Shown piece by piece: positions 32,579 through 43,865 of a stretch of DNA of 64,000 bases (position 1 is the first letter of the stretch; every line of letters begins with the position of its first letter). Location of the stretch: NCBI GenBank assembly GCA_951802425.1, contig OX637799.1, positions 62,001 to 126,000 of the forward strand. Reading direction: 5' to 3'. Under the pieces are notes generated by a model that was not told where the DNA came from, ran no database searches, and saw only the letters and a program-made list of their open reading frames with translations. Position numbers and translations under genes: made by a program. The DNA is from Clavaria fumosa (Eukaryota > Basidiomycota > Agaricomycetes > Agaricales > Clavariaceae).

Positions 32579-33067
32579 GATTGCTAATGGTGTGCCAGAC
32601 TCAATATTTTGTTTTTCAGAATTGGAACTGAAGTTGATGCAACAATTTCATTTGAAAGTGCCTTTACTGTACTGTACCATTTAAGTCAATTGACCTGTCA
32701 CACATCACACACCCCTCAAATTCAGTCAAATTTTCACAAGGTAATGCATCACACAGCCAAATGGTCAATTTGTGGGACCAAACCTTTTTTTACCAAATTA
32801 GGTTTGCTGCAGGATTTTGTTGAGAATTTTGAAAGCCCTGGTTGTAAGGCCCCAGGCCTTCTATATTTCCTATTACATAATCTACCTACCATATTTAGTT
32901 CCATAAGCATAGCCACTTGGCTATGCTTACATCAGTGGCCCTCTGAAGGGCCGCTCGCCTATATATACACTGTCGCAACTGTACAGAGAGGGCAGATCCC
33001 TCTACATAGAACTACTAGCTCAATATAACATTGAGTCCAGTTCTTTTGAGGGATAGAAAGCATTACA
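32579..33067 (+). mobile_element. Probable 5' LTR end of family A gypsy
   Basis: 32975-33067 matches the minus-strand copy at 14870-14965, ending ATTACA. CTATATATACAC at about 32958 is a likely TATA element, followed by a GA-rich start region. The 5' boundary is not determined; TGTGCCAGACTC at 32590 is a candidate. 32610-32930 shows no gene. Confidence 0.5.
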
Positions 33068-33151
33068 ACTTTTTTGAACCTTCAACACTACGAGTGTGGT
33101 TAAGAATGGGTCACCCCTGTATAGCCATGCAAAAAAAAAAGCACAACCAAA

Positions 33152-33644
33152 TAGTGAATAGCGTGGGTATGGGTAACCCACGTGGGTTGACACCCATGGG
33201 TTTCATGGGTGTGGGTGTGGGTACCACTTCTGTCAACCCACCAGCAACCCATACCCATCTTGTGGGTTACCCACACCCACATGGTGGGTCGTGGGAATTA
33301 TGGTGGTGGCAGCTTTTACCTGTACAGTTTCTCTATTAAGTAATTCTGAACCATCACTATGGCAAGTTGAGGATGGAGATGGGTGTGATGTTGAGCTGGA
33401 GAAAGGATGGGATGCCATAAATATAGATTAATTGGTTTGTATTCACATGTATAGTCTTCAATATGAGGAGCAACATGACAATTGTACTGTGGGTGGTGGG
33501 TTACCCACCCAACCCACCCAACCCATTGAACCCACACCCAAACCCACACCCAACCCATGACCCATCTAGTGGGTGGTGGGTATTTGTGGGTATGGGTGTG
33601 GGTTGACCCTGTGACACCCAGGGGTTAACCCACACCATTCACTA
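33152..33644. mobile_element. MITE, hAT-like, perfect 8-bp TSD
   Basis: 493 bp. Termini TAGTGAATAGCGTGGGTAT and the inverted AACCCACACCATTCACTA. Target duplication CAACCAAA at 33144-33151 and 33645-33652 is exact. The interior is rich in GGGTGTGGGTA and its complement. A second member lies at 41457-41889. An 8-bp TSD and TAGTG terminus indicate mobilisation by a hAT transposase; no coding capacity. Confidence 0.92.
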
Positions 33645-33652
33645 CAACCAAA

Positions 33653-34135
33653 AGGGAGGAGAGACTCCTCCCTTGGTAGGACCACTGCACGACACAGGCA
33701 TTGCACAGCCAGAGGGAATAGGACCCTCTGTAGAGCCCAGTGGTGAACTACTGCTACAGGCTGATGTGGTGTCACCAGCCCCTGATGATGGCGTTAGGTC
33801 CAAAATGCCATCGACACATGGCAATTGCCATGAGGAGGGCGCCACAACACACCAAGTCACTGGCAAGGCACCATTGGTTGGGAAGGCTGGGCCTTCCAAA
33901 GGAAAGGGCATAGAGCCCCTAGAAACCCATGAGAGGTGGCCATGAGAGTGGTCAAGCTTGCGGGCTCCCTCCAATATTGGAGACAAGCAAACAGCGATAG
34001 CGCAAGCTAATGCTGTAGCCAAGAGACTCTCGGATATTCAGGCAGAACTCTCCCGCCAGGACAAAGAGTTTGAGGCTCTCGTAAGGGTGATGAAAAATTG
34101 CCAGGCCACTATTCAGCAATGGTTAAGTGAGGAGC
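33653..34135 (+). pseudogene. Family A gypsy, 5' coding part
   Basis: Frames at 33673-33945 and 33958-34135 (one stop between) encode a Pro/Gly-rich part and then a predicted coiled coil (AVAKRLSDIQAELSRQDKEF, EALVRVMKNCQATIQQWL). The sequence stops exactly where element B's LTR begins and the A gag continues at 40336. It is the N-terminal gag region, or a separate first ORF. Confidence 0.65.
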
Positions 34136-35180
34136 TGTCGCGGTGACATCACATGACCTGCAAAGGTCGCGGACACGTGACCCATCACATGATCAGTAAG
34201 TCATGGGACTCACATGACTACCACTGACAGTATGGCCTGAATGTGTGATGGCACATCAAGCGGGATGCCATCACCCTGTCAACGGTCTGATACTTGACAT
34301 TGCCCATCAAACGACTATCCCTAATGTGACCTTGTTCTCTCCCACACCCCACCTTTACCACTATCCTGTCTCCTTGACGCCCTTATCTCCCTCCCACATC
34401 AGCTTCCCATCCCCTTGGCACCCTTGTTCCCTCTTTTACCACTATCCTGTTCCCTCGCCAACTGACACTTCCCTTCCTGGCACTATCATGACCCCATGAT
34501 CGTCACTCGGATACCTTCATTCCCTCCTGACTGTCGCTCCTGCTGCACGTTTCCCTTGTTACATTGTACTATACTGTTCCTATGGCCTTGGACTTTAGTA
34601 TATACAAGTAGGAACATGGCATGTATATCCTCAGACTTTAATATTCTCAGACATCACATCTTTCTACCTCCAAAGTTGAGCCTCTACGTCTGCTATCCAC
34701 GTGACCTCTGTGACCTTGTTGTGACTTCACTGCGACCTTTGAGCTCCTGATTTAGGATCAACCACAACATAATATTAAAGTCTCAACCCTGTCCCTTGTC
34801 TCAACTCAGCATCCATGACACTCTGACACTGATGACTGACTTCAACCAACTTTGCCTGGCCCTCCTAACGTACTTGGAAGCCACAACCCTCACCACTTGC
34901 CAAACTGGATTCCCAGTTGCTCAGAGAAAAGAATTTGCCAGTCCCCCAAGGTCTTACTGACCAACAGAAACAACATCGCTTCTTCGCTCTTTGCCATATG
35001 GATCACCATACACCGGCACCCACCACTCGCTGCAACTCCCTGGATGGATGACCTCCGTGGAGTACCATTTATCGTTCAGTAGAACGACAGTTTATCAGAC
35101 CCTGATGATAGAGGACATCGAAAACGTCGAGTCCCCACTGTGAACGCCCTCGCCCGCTCCCCCCGCATGACCCCTTACCT

Positions 35181-36272
35181 ATGCCGACACCTCGGTTCAG
35201 ACTGACACCCCCAAGCGTTTCCTACGAGCATGCACAGCCAATGTGTGGCTCAACATCGACACCAGTCGCCACCCACCCTGACTCATCTCCTGGGTGCCCA
35301 TCAACCCCCAAGTCTACCCTAGTGCCTGGCCTAGGCCTGCTTCAGATATCGGAAGAAGTCTTCAGGATGCCCTCAGTCAGCCCTGCACGCTCACCTCCTC
35401 TCGCAACCCTTGCCCTCCCCATAGTGCTCAATCCCCTGCCACCTCGAGCTCCCTCTCCCCCTCCTCAGTCTCCTCCATCTCCTTCACCTCAGAATCCACA
35501 GAACTCCTGGACATCAACAACAAAGTATTTGGATACAATGTCTAGCGGTTTCTCCATTGCCCCCTTTGATGGGAGTAAGGTTGCTTACTGGACCTTCATC
35601 CGGCAACTCAACATTTTCTTCCTTGCAGAAACAGAAAGGTTCAATACAGACCTAAAATGAATTCTTTTTACCCTGAACCAGATGCGCGGAGGTTATGCCA
35701 GAGATTGGGCAAATTCCATGGTTGAGAAAATAGTTGCAGCCCCAGCTTCATGTCCTACCTGGGCTACCTTCAAGGGAAGAATGGACACCGAGTTTTCTGA
35801 CTTGGTAGAAAAGGAGAATGCCTACCTTAAGCTTGGGAAGCTTAAGCAAGGTAAATGCCCAGTTAATGAGTATTTGACAGAGTTCGACCAGCTAGTTGTG
35901 AAGGCCAAACTCTTGGAGGAAACTCATGGAGACCTCCTTGTCACCCTCCTCGAACCCATGCTCAATTTTGCCATCACTGACTGAATATACACTGCCACCT
36001 CTCTTCCACCCAACCACTCTGCCTGGAAGAGGAAGGCCCTCACCATCAACATGATGCTTGAACATCGCAACGCCATGCGCCCTGCCTGGACTGTCATTTT
36101 TGCTAAACTGCCCGACTGCCTGGCCCCGCGACCTTCCGCACCCCCACAACATGATCCGAACGCCATGCAGGTCGACCGGATCCTGACGTGCGGCAATTGT
36201 TACAATTGCCAGCAGCCCGGTCACCTCACACGCAACTGTCCACTCCCTCACAAGCCCCCCCGAGTTCCCTGA
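35181..36272 (+). pseudogene. Element B gag
   Basis: Frames 35181-35660, 35682-35984 and 36051-36272 are pieces of one gag. A Pro/Ser-rich N-terminal linker (PPRAPSPPPQSPPSPSPQNP), then the capsid: FSIAPFDGSKVAYWTFIRQL, LFTLNQMRGGYARDWANSMV, WATFKGRMDTEFSD and KLGKLKQGKCPVNEYLTEFD; then zinc knuckle CYNCQQPGHLTRNCPLPHK near 36200. Stops at 35658, 35982 and 36270 interrupt it; TGA for CGA or TGG fits each. Confidence 0.85.
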
Positions 36273-36569
36273 ATTGATGTCCATGCCAACGACACCTCAA
36301 CCACCACTGTCGACAAGCTTGAGGCCCTGGTGGCCCAACTCCGCGACACCATTGAGGTGAAGGACAAAGAGCTTGGGGTGTTGAAAGAGGCGAAAGCAAG
36401 GAGTGAAGGAAGCAGCCTCCCCACCTAAGTCTCCCCCCTGTACCAGTATCATGTCAATGCCATCATCTGATTCTCGTCCCAAACTGCTTCTAAGACAGTA
36501 AAGATAGTGGGCCGTCAAGAAACAGCCCAACTCAAATTCAAAGTTTGAATCTCCCCCCCCACGTTTCCA

Positions 36570-36870
36570 AGTAGAGCCATGCTCAGAAAAGTGCTCATCG
36601 ACAGTGGCAGTACTACCTCAGTCATGGACCACAATTTTGCCAAACAAAACTGATTCCCCATGGAATGACTTCCAGCCCCAATGATCACAAGGAACACAGA
36701 TGGTACACCCAACTTGCGAGGACCCATCATGCACCTCACCAAGGTCGCAATCGAGTTTGGTCTTGGACACCGCGAGGTTATCGAGTGCTACCTAGGTGAC
36801 TACCCTGACTTCGACCTTGTGCTGGGCAATGATTGGCTCCAGAAGCACAACCCTGTTATTGACTGGTGAA
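36570..36870 (+). pseudogene. Element B aspartic protease
   Basis: VLIDSGSTTSVMDHNFAKQ at about 36592-36650 contains the DSG catalytic motif. It is followed by LRGPIMHLTKVAIEFGLGH and DFDLVLGNDWLQKHNPVIDW, the second hallmark of retropepsin-like gypsy proteases. Two stops lie between the blocks. Confidence 0.8.
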
Positions 36871-36939
36871 CCCGTTCCCTCGAGTTCCAGCACTGCCATG
36901 GCCTTCCCTGCAGTGCTGCAGTCTGTGTCATCGCAAACG

Positions 36940-38360
36940 ACTCCCCTGATTGGCCAACCCTCTTCCTGCAAGTTTTTGGAGAAGAGTTCTATAATGTTTT
37001 ACCCCTGTACCACCCCAGAGTCGACATCGACATCCAGCTAGAGGATGGTGCCCATCCATACTGGTCTCAAATTTACCTGATGCCCAAGGCCTACCGCGCA
37101 GAGCTTCGGAAATGGCTAGACGAGAACCTCGCGACTGGACAAATTTATCCTGGTCAGTCACCCTGGGTGAGCCCTCTCTTCTTCAAGAATGAAGGAGACA
37201 AGCTCCGGCCTGTGGTCGACTACAAATGGTTAAATGAAGTTACAGTCAAGAATACCTACCCTCTCCCTCTCATCTGGAACATCTATGATCACCTACAGAA
37301 GTTCCGGTATTACTCAAAAATCAATATCCAGGCATCAAAGGAGAGTGAGAAGTTACTAGCATTTATATGCGAATATGGACAATTCCTCTGTTGAGTCATG
37401 CCTTTTGGAGTGACTAATGCCCCTGCAATCTTTCAGGCATTCATGGATGACACCCTGAAGGATTTGGTAGCCACTGGCCAGGTCTTCGTTTATATCGATG
37501 ACATCCTCATCTGTTCTGATACTCGCGAAGAACTCTGCGACCTTATGGCGTGAGTTTTCCAGGTCCTCCAGGAAAACCACCTGACCATCAAACCCATGAA
37601 GTGTGAATTTGAACGGATGGAGGTGACCTTCCTCGGAAACAAAATCTGACAGGGGACCATTGAGAAAAGTGAGAAAAGATGTTCGGCGATCAATAACTGG
37701 CCTATCCCAAGATCTGCAAAGGATGCACAGAGGTATACGGCTCCCAGGAGCTACTATCGACGATATATCCTGAACTACACCAAGATTGCCACCCCGCTCC
37801 ATGCCTGCACTGGCAAAGGTGAATTTAAATTAATGGATGCCATGCTAAAATTATTCCACGATATCCAGGATGCAATATGGAACTTGGTTCAGGTTGCGAT
37901 CCCCCAAGATGGAATGCCTTGGAAGATTGAGACAGATGCCAGTGAAGTCACAACCCTGTACCAACAACAGGACAGAGTATGGAGAATGGTGGATTGCCTA
38001 TCAACAGAACTTGGGGATGCCCAGCTAAATTACGACATCTATGACTTGGAACTCCTCATGGTGGTTCACGCGCTTGAGGAATGGCAACACTACCTCCTTG
38101 GCCAGGACTTCGAGGTCCACACGGACCATAAGAATCTCTCATACTTCCGAAAGCCGAACCCACTCAATGGATGTCAAAACCAGTGGAGGCAATTCCTATT
38201 GCTCTTCCGTTTCAAGATTGTCCCCCACTCAGGGAAGTCAAATGCTGCTGCCGACGCTCTATCCCGCCACCCCGACTATGATAATCAACTGCCCCACCCT
38301 GCCCAAGTCCTGCTGCCAGACCATTTCTTCCGGGTCAATGAGACCCTGTCCCTGATGGAG
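36940..38360 (+). pseudogene. Element B reverse transcriptase and RNase H
   Basis: [82 protein letters not shown] and the catalytic YIDDILICS at about 37490. Stop codons at 37393, 37551 and 37647 (TGA). RNase H: WKIETDASEVTTLYQQQD, YDIYDLELLMVVHALEEWQH, HTDHKNLSYFRKPNPLNG and SNAAADALSRHPD, intact as one 302-codon frame at 37833-38741. Confidence 0.9.
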
Positions 38361-38479
38361 AAATTAAGGATCGAACAGGCCCTGGAGACCCCTCTGGAGG
38401 GGGCGGAGAAAGATAAGGAAGGGTACCTCCGGGTGCAGGAGAAGCTCTGGGTCCCGGCATCACTCGTTAAGGAATCCTC

Positions 38480-39710
38480 GACCTCCACCACTCGGCTCGG
38501 ACCACCACACACCCTGGGATCGCCAAAACCCAAGTCGTGGTCACAAAGTATTGGTATTGGCCCACACTTAAGAAGGACACCCGTGCTTATGTTATTGCCT
38601 GCGACGTCTGCCCGAGAATATAACCTCGATGCGGCCGAAAACCGGCACCCCTCCACCCTCTCTCTATCCCCTTGCGACCTTGGCAAGTCATCAGTTGGGA
38701 TCTTATCAGCCCTGTCTCAGAATCCGCAGGCTACGACATGATCCTGGTCATCAAGGACTATCTGACCAAGATGATTGTCCTTGTTCCGACTGTACAGGAG
38801 CTCACATCGGAGGGAGCAGCTTCAATCCTCTTGGAAAAGATATATGCCTACTACAGACTCCTGGAGAAGGTAGTATCTGACTGAGAGGGCCAGTTCATTT
38901 CCAGGTTCATGTGCGAGGTCTACGATAAGTTGGGTGTTAAGTCAGCAGCTTCCACTGCCTACTACCCCCAGATGGACGGACTAGTGGAGAGGGCCAACCA
39001 AGAAGTAGAGGTGGTTCTCTGCGCACTGACCAAGGAAGACCAGGCCGATTGGGCCACCGTCCTCTCTCTCGCCCAGTTCGCCCTCAACTCGTGGCCAATC
39101 CATGACTCGGACATCACCCCCTTTTCGGCACTCCATGGCTTCGACCCCTCCCCAATTCCTGACTTCCCTGTTGGCTCCAATGTACCCATGGCAGATGACT
39201 TCCTCACCAGAGTCGCGGCTACCTGTGACCGACTCTGCGAGATCCTACAGAAAGCTCAAGGCACCGACTCCGTGACCTATGATGACCACTCACAGGAACT
39301 GGAAATATATAAGAAGGGTGGCCTGGTGTATTTGGACTCATGGAACCTCCCCCTTAACTCCCCTCCAAGAAGCTTGGGCCTAAGTTCGTCGGCCCTTTCC
39401 CTGTGGAGGAGAAGGTAGGAATGTCAACCTACCGCCTTACACTCCCTCCGAGCTGGCGAATCCACCCGGTCTTCAATGAAGCCTTACTCAAACCCTTCCG
39501 AGGAGACCCGTCTTCCGTCCGACTGCCGCCTGAGCTTGTAGAGGGAGGGGAGCAATATGATGTTGAGTGGGTCCCAGCCAAGAGGAAGTGGAGAGGGAAA
39601 GTCCAGTACCTGGTGAGTTGGGTTGGTTATCCGCCAGAGGAGAACCCCTGGAGAACCTTGCGGATGCAAAGGCAGCCATCGCGGAGTTTGTTCAGGAGAA
39701 CAAATCTTAG
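38480..39710 (+). pseudogene. Element B integrase and chromodomain
   Basis: Zinc-binding end CDVCPR near 38600, core domain ISWDLISPVSESAGYDMILV, then GVKSAASTAYYPQMDGLVERANQEVE (reported in parts; D and E of the DDE triad present, third D in the KVVSD block just before a TGA). C-terminal GPFPVEEKVG-like part and a chromodomain-like end: GGEQYDVEWVPAKRKWRGKV, QYLVSWVGYPPEENPWRTL. Frameshifts at about 38480 and 39370. Confidence 0.88.
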
Positions 39711-40335
39711 GAAGGGGAATATGTCGCAGCGACATCATGTGACCCGCCAAGGTCGCGGACACGTGACCCATCACATGATCAGTAAGTCACAGGACTCAAG
39801 TGACTACCACTGACAGTACAGCCCGAATGTGTGATGGCACATCAAGCGGGATGCCATCATCCTGTCAACAGTCTGATACTTGACATTGCCCATCAAATGA
39901 CTATCCCTAATGCGACCTTGTTCTCTCCCATGCCCCGCCTTTACCACTGTCCCATCTCCTTGATGCCCTTATCTCCCTCCCATGTCAGCTTCCCATCCCC
40001 TTGGTGCCCTTGTTCCCTCTTTTACCGCTATCCCATTCCCTCGCCAACTGACGCTTCCCTTCCTGGCACTATCGCAACCCCATGATTGTCGCTTGGATAC
40101 CTTCATTCCCTCCTGACTGTCGCTCCCGCTGCACGTTTCCCTTGTTACATTGTACTATACCATTCCTATGGCCTTGGAATTTAGTATATATACAAGTAGG
40201 AACATGGCATGTATATCCTCAGACTTTAATATTCTCAGACATCACATCTTTCTACCTCCAAAGTTGAGCCTCTATGTCCACTATCCATGTGACCTCTGCG
40301 ACCTTTGAGCTCCCAGTTTAGGATGAACCACAACA

Positions 40336-42390
40336 GACGCTACCCACATGAGGTGGGTATTGGACTTGCTAGATGATCAGGGAACTGTGCTAGTGGCTCC
40401 CTTACAGCAGCATCACTGGGAATCGCTGGAACGTGAGGTGGGACTTGCCCCACCTAGCCAGGCGCTCATGGGGGTAGCCCCGGAGGCTGGATGGACAGCG
40501 CCAGCCAACTGTGAGGAAGGGTGGCGAAGGGAGAACCACACGGATGGTTCTCAAACCCCTGGCGAACCAGGAGTGGAGGGCGGTGGCCCCCGAGAAACAG
40601 TGGGGCCAGAACCGTGGCCTATCCCGCACTACCCGCAGTTGGGTCAGTGAGAGCCAATGGGCCAGATGGAACCACCCCAGAGAGAGTGGGAGATTACTCA
40701 GGAAGTATCCCTGAGTTCTACAAACTACCAAAGCGATGTTTTACATCACTACCTTGTGATGATACAAGATAAAGCCTTGCTATTGCCCAAAGCAATAGCT
40801 GAGATCAAGGGGATCAAGATTGAGCCCCCTGAGCTCTATGATGGATGAGACAACCTCATCATCTGGGAAAGGTGGCTTGATGGCCTCCTTAACTACTTCT
40901 ACTTTTATAGAGTAGTTGGACCACAGTTGGAGAACCAACGCGTGATGTTAGCGGGTTCGCAACTAAGTGGAATAGCTGCTACTTGGTATACCAATGGGAT
41001 TATCCTGTGCTCCTCGAAGGTGGACCTTCAAGGAATTGATAACCGCTATGTTTAAGTGGTTCCTGACTGAGGTAATGGCCCAGAAGGTGGTGGACGCCTT
41101 CTATCAGGTGAAATTTACAAAGGCAAAAGGTGCCTTAGGATTCTGGAATGAGCTGGTCCAGGTGGCAGAGCAGATGCTCCCTCTGCCTGACACCAGTATG
41201 ATGAAGAGGCAGTTCCTTAACAGACTGCCTAATGAGATGGTGGAGGCCATCTTCAAAACTCGTGTGATTAGCATTGAGTTATCCTCTGTTGAGGATATTA
41301 TCGATGCTAGTCGCCAAGTGGAAGCAACCCTCCACTACCTCCAACAGCAGAGAGCAGTGCCTTTGTCAGGGAACCAAGCAGGTCCTGAAGGAAACCTGCC
41401 CACAGGTAGAGTACTGGTGGGGCAGCGGTTTGTGAGACTGTGGCCATATTGGCTGCTAGTGAATGGCATGGGTTACCCATGGGTAAATTTGACTGTACCT
41501 GTACCCACACCTGACAGTACCCTTACCCATGGGTACAGGTACGGGTTTGTACTTCTAACTATGCTATGCACAAATACAATGGTGTCCCACCCATCTGCCA
41601 TCTCCTCCTCATCTCCTTCAACTTCAGCCAGTACTGTGACACCCATAACATCATTGTCCTTCACTAGACCTAACTTACTCCACATACCAATGCAAATCAA
41701 TGCCCAAGTTGACTGAGCTGACAGCCAAATCTGGACATGCGACAATAGGATCCACTCTTGACTGGCTACCCATGTACCCCTATGAAGGGTATGGGTTTTG
41801 GAAGGGTCCAGAATCCATTACCTGTACCCACACCCAGCCGTACCCATGAAGAAAACCTGTGTGGGTACCAATACCCACGCAATTCACTATTGGCCACACA
41901 CAGACCGCAGGCCAGGGGAACCTGTTCCCCTGCGGTTTGAGCATGCACAGGATGAGTGCACCCCAGCTGGAGGGAGCAAACCTCAGCTAGAACCACCTAA
42001 GGTGGTGCCCAAGGCTGGGATATGAGGTGGAGAGGAGTGGAAAGCTCCTCTAACATGTTATACCTGCAGGAAAGCAGGGCACTATGCAAGTGCATGTCTG
42101 CAGTCGCAGTGAAAGCCAGAGGCTTTTAGGGGAAATGTAAGGAACTACACCTTACAGGAGGATCCGGGCGAGGCAGAGCCCAATAAACTGCAGGAGATAC
42201 CTGCAGTTGAAAGCGAGGAACTGGAGGGCAAAGACCTACTGGAGGAAGTCACAGAAGATGACTATGCTGGTTGCAGGGACCAGTACGATTCAGACAAGCT
42301 CTTCATCCTCAAAGAGCTCAAGGAAGAGATGGAAAGTGACCAGGTCACTGGAATCTGTGAAGTGGAAGAGGACAATGTCCTCTATGTGAC
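40336..42390 (+). pseudogene. Family A gypsy gag (continuation)
   Basis: Pieces 40348-40650, 40657-40848 and 40994-41456 give the capsid: EIKGIKIEPPELYDG, LIIWERWLDGLLNYFYFYRV, GSQLSGIAATWYTN, FYQVKFTKAKGALGFWNELV, MMKRQFLNRLPNEMVEAIFK. After a MITE (41457-41889) come zinc knuckle CYTCRKAGHYASACLQSQ at about 42060 and the acidic block YTLQEDPGEAEPNKLQEIP, CRDQYDSDKLFIL, EDNVLYV. TGA/TAG stops and frameshifts. The reading ends where the C-family LTR begins at 42391. Confidence 0.85.
41457..41889. mobile_element. MITE, second copy of the TAGTGAAT family
   Basis: 433 bp with termini TAGTGAATGGCATGGGTTA and inverted TACCCACGCAATTCACTA. Flanks TTGGCTGC (41449-41456) and TTGGCCAC (41890-41897) are an 8-bp duplication of TTGGCCGC in which a different C of the CpG has decayed on each side. 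Interior differs from the 33152 copy but has the same GGGTACNGGTA style. Confidence 0.88.
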
Positions 42391-42900
42391 TGTTAGGATC
42401 GCTTATGTAAGCCATCCCAAAGTGCAGTTGTGGAGAAACTGGGGAGGGTTGTTGGAAGGTCACATGACCTGTGGCTGTGGTCAGATTACATAATCGTAAG
42501 ATCACATGACCTGGGCCTGGGCGCATCACGTGATCTGATGGTCCGAGCATGGGAAAGTCGGCAAGTGCCGGGGCTCTCACTATATATACTGTGTCCTTTC
42601 CATTTTTGTACTCTTTTCCCCTTATCTTAGTATTGTTGTCATGACCTTATGCTTAAGTTGTGTGAGACCCAGTCTGATATAATACTAAGATCTGCCCATC
42701 CGCCCTAGCCCCGTGTCCTAACCCGGCTAGCCTGGACCCTTAATCTCAAACTGTGACACATTGTCACAGCTCAGCCCCTATCATCCTCTTTGCTTTACCC
42801 TGCCTGCAGTGTAATGGGTAATACAGTTCTTGCTGCAACTGCTTGCTTGCAGTCAAGTTCTTCAGGGGTTCCTGTAAGGTGTTTAAGGTTCACCAAACAC
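42391..42900 (+). mobile_element. C-family 5' LTR and leader, truncated
   Basis: LTR 42391-42679 (TGTTAGGATCG...CAGTCTGATA) with TATATATACT near 42580, followed by a leader that matches element D's leader in reverse (56224 downward: TAATACTAAGATC, CTAGCCCCGTGTCCTAAC, ACACRTTGTCACAGCTCAGC). Homology ends soon after CCTGCAGTG. No coding part and no 3' LTR follow, so this is a broken copy of the same family as D. Confidence 0.8.
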
Positions 42901-43002
42901 CCTTGAGGATGTGGAATATGAGTTTAAATTGAGCAAGGAATAGAAATGTACGATGTCCAGAATATCCAGCATCGGGTCTGATATAACCCAATAAAAGGGG
43001 GG

Positions 43003-43731
43003 TGTGATGTGATGAAGGGCCGGCTACGACAGAGGCCAGCAAATCGAAGGTTGCAATGACAGGTGAACTTAGGGGAAATCTCCAAGAGAGAGAGGGGTCC
43101 AGAAAGCTGGATTTCCATAGACTCCGGTACATACTTATATACATTTTTCTAAGTACAGCAAATCTGGTTCTGCAGAAATCTCCAGAAGCTACAGAAAGCA
43201 AAGTGACATTGTGTAAAGGGTCATACAGGGGTCTTAATTCATAAAGGAATCATGTGGTTCGGAGGAATGAAATGTCCAATGACTAGCACATGTCTGGACC
43301 ACTCGTAAAATGAAGGAAAGTGTGGCTGGTACAGCAAAGGGGTACTGGGAACAATGGGCAAAGTACTGCAAAGGGTTTGATACGCTTAAATGATTGGATG
43401 GTTGAAAGGGATCACAATATGAAATTTTACAGCATGGTATATGAAATAGAGGAAGGGGAATGAAATAGTGAGCATGTCGAGCGCTGACCATGCTGGAGTG
43501 ATGAAATAGATAGGTGTGTAGGCAGTGTGTGTGACCTGCGGGCTGTGATCATCACGGGGGATTGGAGACTGGAGAGTCCAATGTCGGATATTTATCGGAT
43601 GTTATCGGATGTTATCGGACGGTGTTGGATCGTTATCGGATCGTATCGGACGTAATTGCCTTGGATCCCAAAATATCCGAATAGTCGGTATCTGTCATGT
43701 TTCTGTGTTTAAACCGCATATTATCCTTACA
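43003..43731 (-). mobile_element. 3' LTR of minus-strand gypsy E (probable)
   Basis: 729 bp. In the minus direction it runs TGTAAGGATAATATGCGG...CATCACATCACA, with a TATA element (TGTATATAAGTATG) at about 43145 that fits only the minus orientation. Just upstream in that orientation is TTTTCAGCCCCCAGGAGAA, a possible polypurine tract. TCCGATAACATCCGATAA-type repeats lie at 43580-43660. The plus-strand neighbour ATAAAAGGGGGG looks like a polypurine tract for the other orientation, so the assignment is probable, not certain. Confidence 0.6.
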
Positions 43732-43865
43732 TTCTCCTGGGGGCTGAAAATGCAACCAAACGAGGCCAAATAACTGTTTGTTGATTGTAAAGTACGCATC
43801 GTGTCCGTGCACACAGGTCCAAACACATACTTGTGTTTTTCCTCGACCATCGCGATTCATCAATC

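Larger units (their letters stand above)
34136..40335 (+). mobile_element. Complete Ty3/gypsy chromodomain element B
   Basis: 5' LTR 34136-34769 (634 bp) and 3' LTR 39722-40335 (614 bp), both TGTCGC...ACAACA; internal 4.95 kb. A polypurine tract AGGAAGGGGAATA precedes the 3' LTR. The flanks GGAGC and GACGC are not an exact duplication. The LTRs differ mainly at CpG sites (GACGCCC/GATGCCC, ACACGTGAC kept in both). Order gag, zinc knuckle, protease, RT, RNase H, integrase, chromodomain. Many stops, most explained by CGA to TGA, so it is inactive. It was inserted into family A. Confidence 0.95.

Noticed and set aside
42980..43010. Plus-strand polypurine tract (AAAAGGGGGG) marking a plus-strand 3' LTR at 43003
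   Set aside because: The LTR's TATA element and internal order fit the minus orientation better and E pol lies on the minus strand; kept only as a caveat.
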